Source: an uncultured Eisenbergiella sp. (GTDB taxonomy: Bacteria > Bacillota > Clostridia > Lachnospirales > Lachnospiraceae). From it: DNA of 39,710 nt. Each line of letters opens with the position of its first letter. Position 1 is the first letter of the stretch. Shown here piece after piece: positions 39,055 to 39,710 of the stretch. The stretch is from positions 1 to 39,710 of the forward strand of contig CAJFMW010000008.1 of assembly GCA_904392525.1 (NCBI GenBank). The letters run 5' to 3'. A model generated the notes under the pieces. It had not been told where the DNA came from and made no database searches. It worked only from the letters and a program-made list of their open reading frames with translations. Made by a program: the position numbers and the translations under genes.

Positions 39055-39710
39055 ATACCGTCTTCCACCTTTCTCTCATTTTTCTGATATTTACCGTTCT
39101 CTGCCGACTGTTTTCTTTATACGTGGGCGCGTTCCATACCGCATCAAGAAGCTTCCTTGATATTTTTTTCCGGATTCCCAGTTTTTCATAAATCACGTAA
39201 AACCCTTCCATCAGAGGAACTTTGGCGGACAGGACATTACTGCTTTCAAACAGCTTCACAAAGCCTTCCAGGCTTTCCCTGTATTCTGCAATTTCTTCTT
39301 TCTGAAACGCTGCCGCTTCCTTTGAAAATCGATCCAGCATATCTGCATAAGAATCAAAGTAGCCCTCGACTTTAAATTCGCTTCCGCCGTCCTGCTTCTT
39401 GCCCAGGTAAATGTATTTTTTCAAAGCACAAAAACGCAGTAGCGTTTCCACATCTCTGTCTTTCGCATCTTCCCTTCCCCACAGTTTTCTCCATTTTTGA
39501 TTTTCCCGGTTAAATGAATGGAGCATATCATAAAATTCGCAGGTATAAATACCGTTCCTCTGTTCCTGCCTGGTGAGAATGGAACCATTTTTATTCAAAT
39601 TAGAAAAAATGGTCTGGAGAATTTCTTCTCTTTTCTCCTCCTGCGCGATTTTGATTTCTATTACCGTGATCATGGTATAATCAACTTTTCTTTTGATTTC
39701 CACCGGAAGG
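39026..39710 (-). CDS. DUF262 (GmrS-like N-terminal domain) protein, C-terminal part; start lies outside the window
   Basis: The frame is open to the right edge, so the GTG at 39703 is internal. The visible 227 residues show the downstream half of DUF262: MITVIEIKIAQEEKREEIL, then FSNLNKNGSILTRQEQRNGIY (broken here by family style as LN-x-x-G-x-x-L-x-x-QE-x-RN), followed by DRDVETLLRFCALK. The N-terminal DGQQR-type catalytic motif would be off the edge. After the DUF262 core come ~110 helical residues, but no DUF1524 HNH domain as in GmrSD fusions; an HNH protein is instead encoded two genes downstream. This suggests a split arrangement. The call is strong for family and inferential for role. 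Confidence 0.78.
   Translation of the reverse strand, partial: LPVEIKRKVDYTMITVIEIKIAQEEKREEILQTIFSNLNKNGSILTRQEQRNGIYTCEFYDMLHSFNRENQKWRKLWGREDAKDRDVETLLRFCALKKYIYLGKKQDGGSEFKVEGYFDSYADMLDRFSKEAAAFQKEEIAEYRESLEGFVKLFESSNVLSAKVPLMEGFYVIYEKLGIRKKISRKLLDAVWNAPTYKENSRQRTVNIRKMRERWKTVYEVWHGCSG

Noticed and set aside
1-39710. tRNA or rRNA genes
   Set aside because: No cloverleaf with the T-loop and anticodon arms, and no rRNA-like stretch, was recognised on either strand by eye.

Overview
The window reads as chromosomal DNA of a gut-type Firmicute, most likely Lachnospiraceae/Clostridia. The evidence is strong Shine-Dalgarno sites, a Firmicutes-like GT26/GT4/YfhO polysaccharide gene set, a DUF5672 protein and a clostridial-looking group II intron. 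The assignment is inferred from protein style, not from a marker gene. Every convincing gene lies on the minus strand, so transcription runs from high to low coordinates.

Layout in transcription order. (1) 39710-37306 is a three-gene candidate defence cassette: the C-terminal part of a DUF262 (GmrS-like) protein cut by the window edge, a small ABC/SMC-type ATPase, and a PtuB-like HNH nuclease. (2) 37305-36779 is a 527-bp gap with no gene. It holds two tandem copies of a ~160-bp structured repeat, then a candidate promoter and leader hairpins. (3) 36778-754 is one tightly packed run of 27 genes, with many 4-nt overlaps, for assembly and export of a surface polysaccharide. (4) 673-621 is an intrinsic-type terminator, and directly behind it from 612 to the left edge is the 5' part of a group II intron with the first 35 codons of its reverse transcriptase/maturase.

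The polysaccharide run contains six GT4 domains (one fused to a GT26 TagA/WecG domain), four GT2 enzymes, three GT11 fucosyltransferase-type proteins, one GT17 and one DUF5672 protein. Export and polymerisation genes are a Wzx flippase, a PglK-like ABC transporter, two Wzy/ligase-type membrane proteins and two large GT-C/YfhO-type membrane proteins. Likely decorating enzymes are a pyruvyl transferase, two full-length asparagine-synthase-type amidotransferases, an SGNH-type membrane-anchored protein and a NodB-like deacetylase. A GH105/GH88 hydrolase sits among the transferases. No priming phosphosugar transferase, nucleotide-sugar synthesis gene, chain-length regulator or transcription factor is present, so these must lie elsewhere. 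Inference: GT26 adds the second sugar to a primed undecaprenyl-PP-sugar, the GT4/GT2/GT11/GT17 enzymes extend and branch it, the decorating enzymes modify it, and Wzx and/or the PglK-like ABC protein flips it for Wzy-type polymerisation.

The items most worth a second look are the DUF262-ATPase-HNH cassette, the paired hairpins at 36.9-37.25 kb whose cores differ in sequence yet stay self-complementary, the four-hairpin intercistronic element at 24.6-24.75 kb with exactly complementary loops, the 36-bp in-frame minisatellite inside a GT11 gene, and the GT26-GT4 fusion. Base composition looks mosaic: single 60-base lines counted by hand gave about 33% GC near 1.4 kb, 63% near 23.3 kb and 30% near 38.8 kb. 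These are spot samples, not a full calculation.
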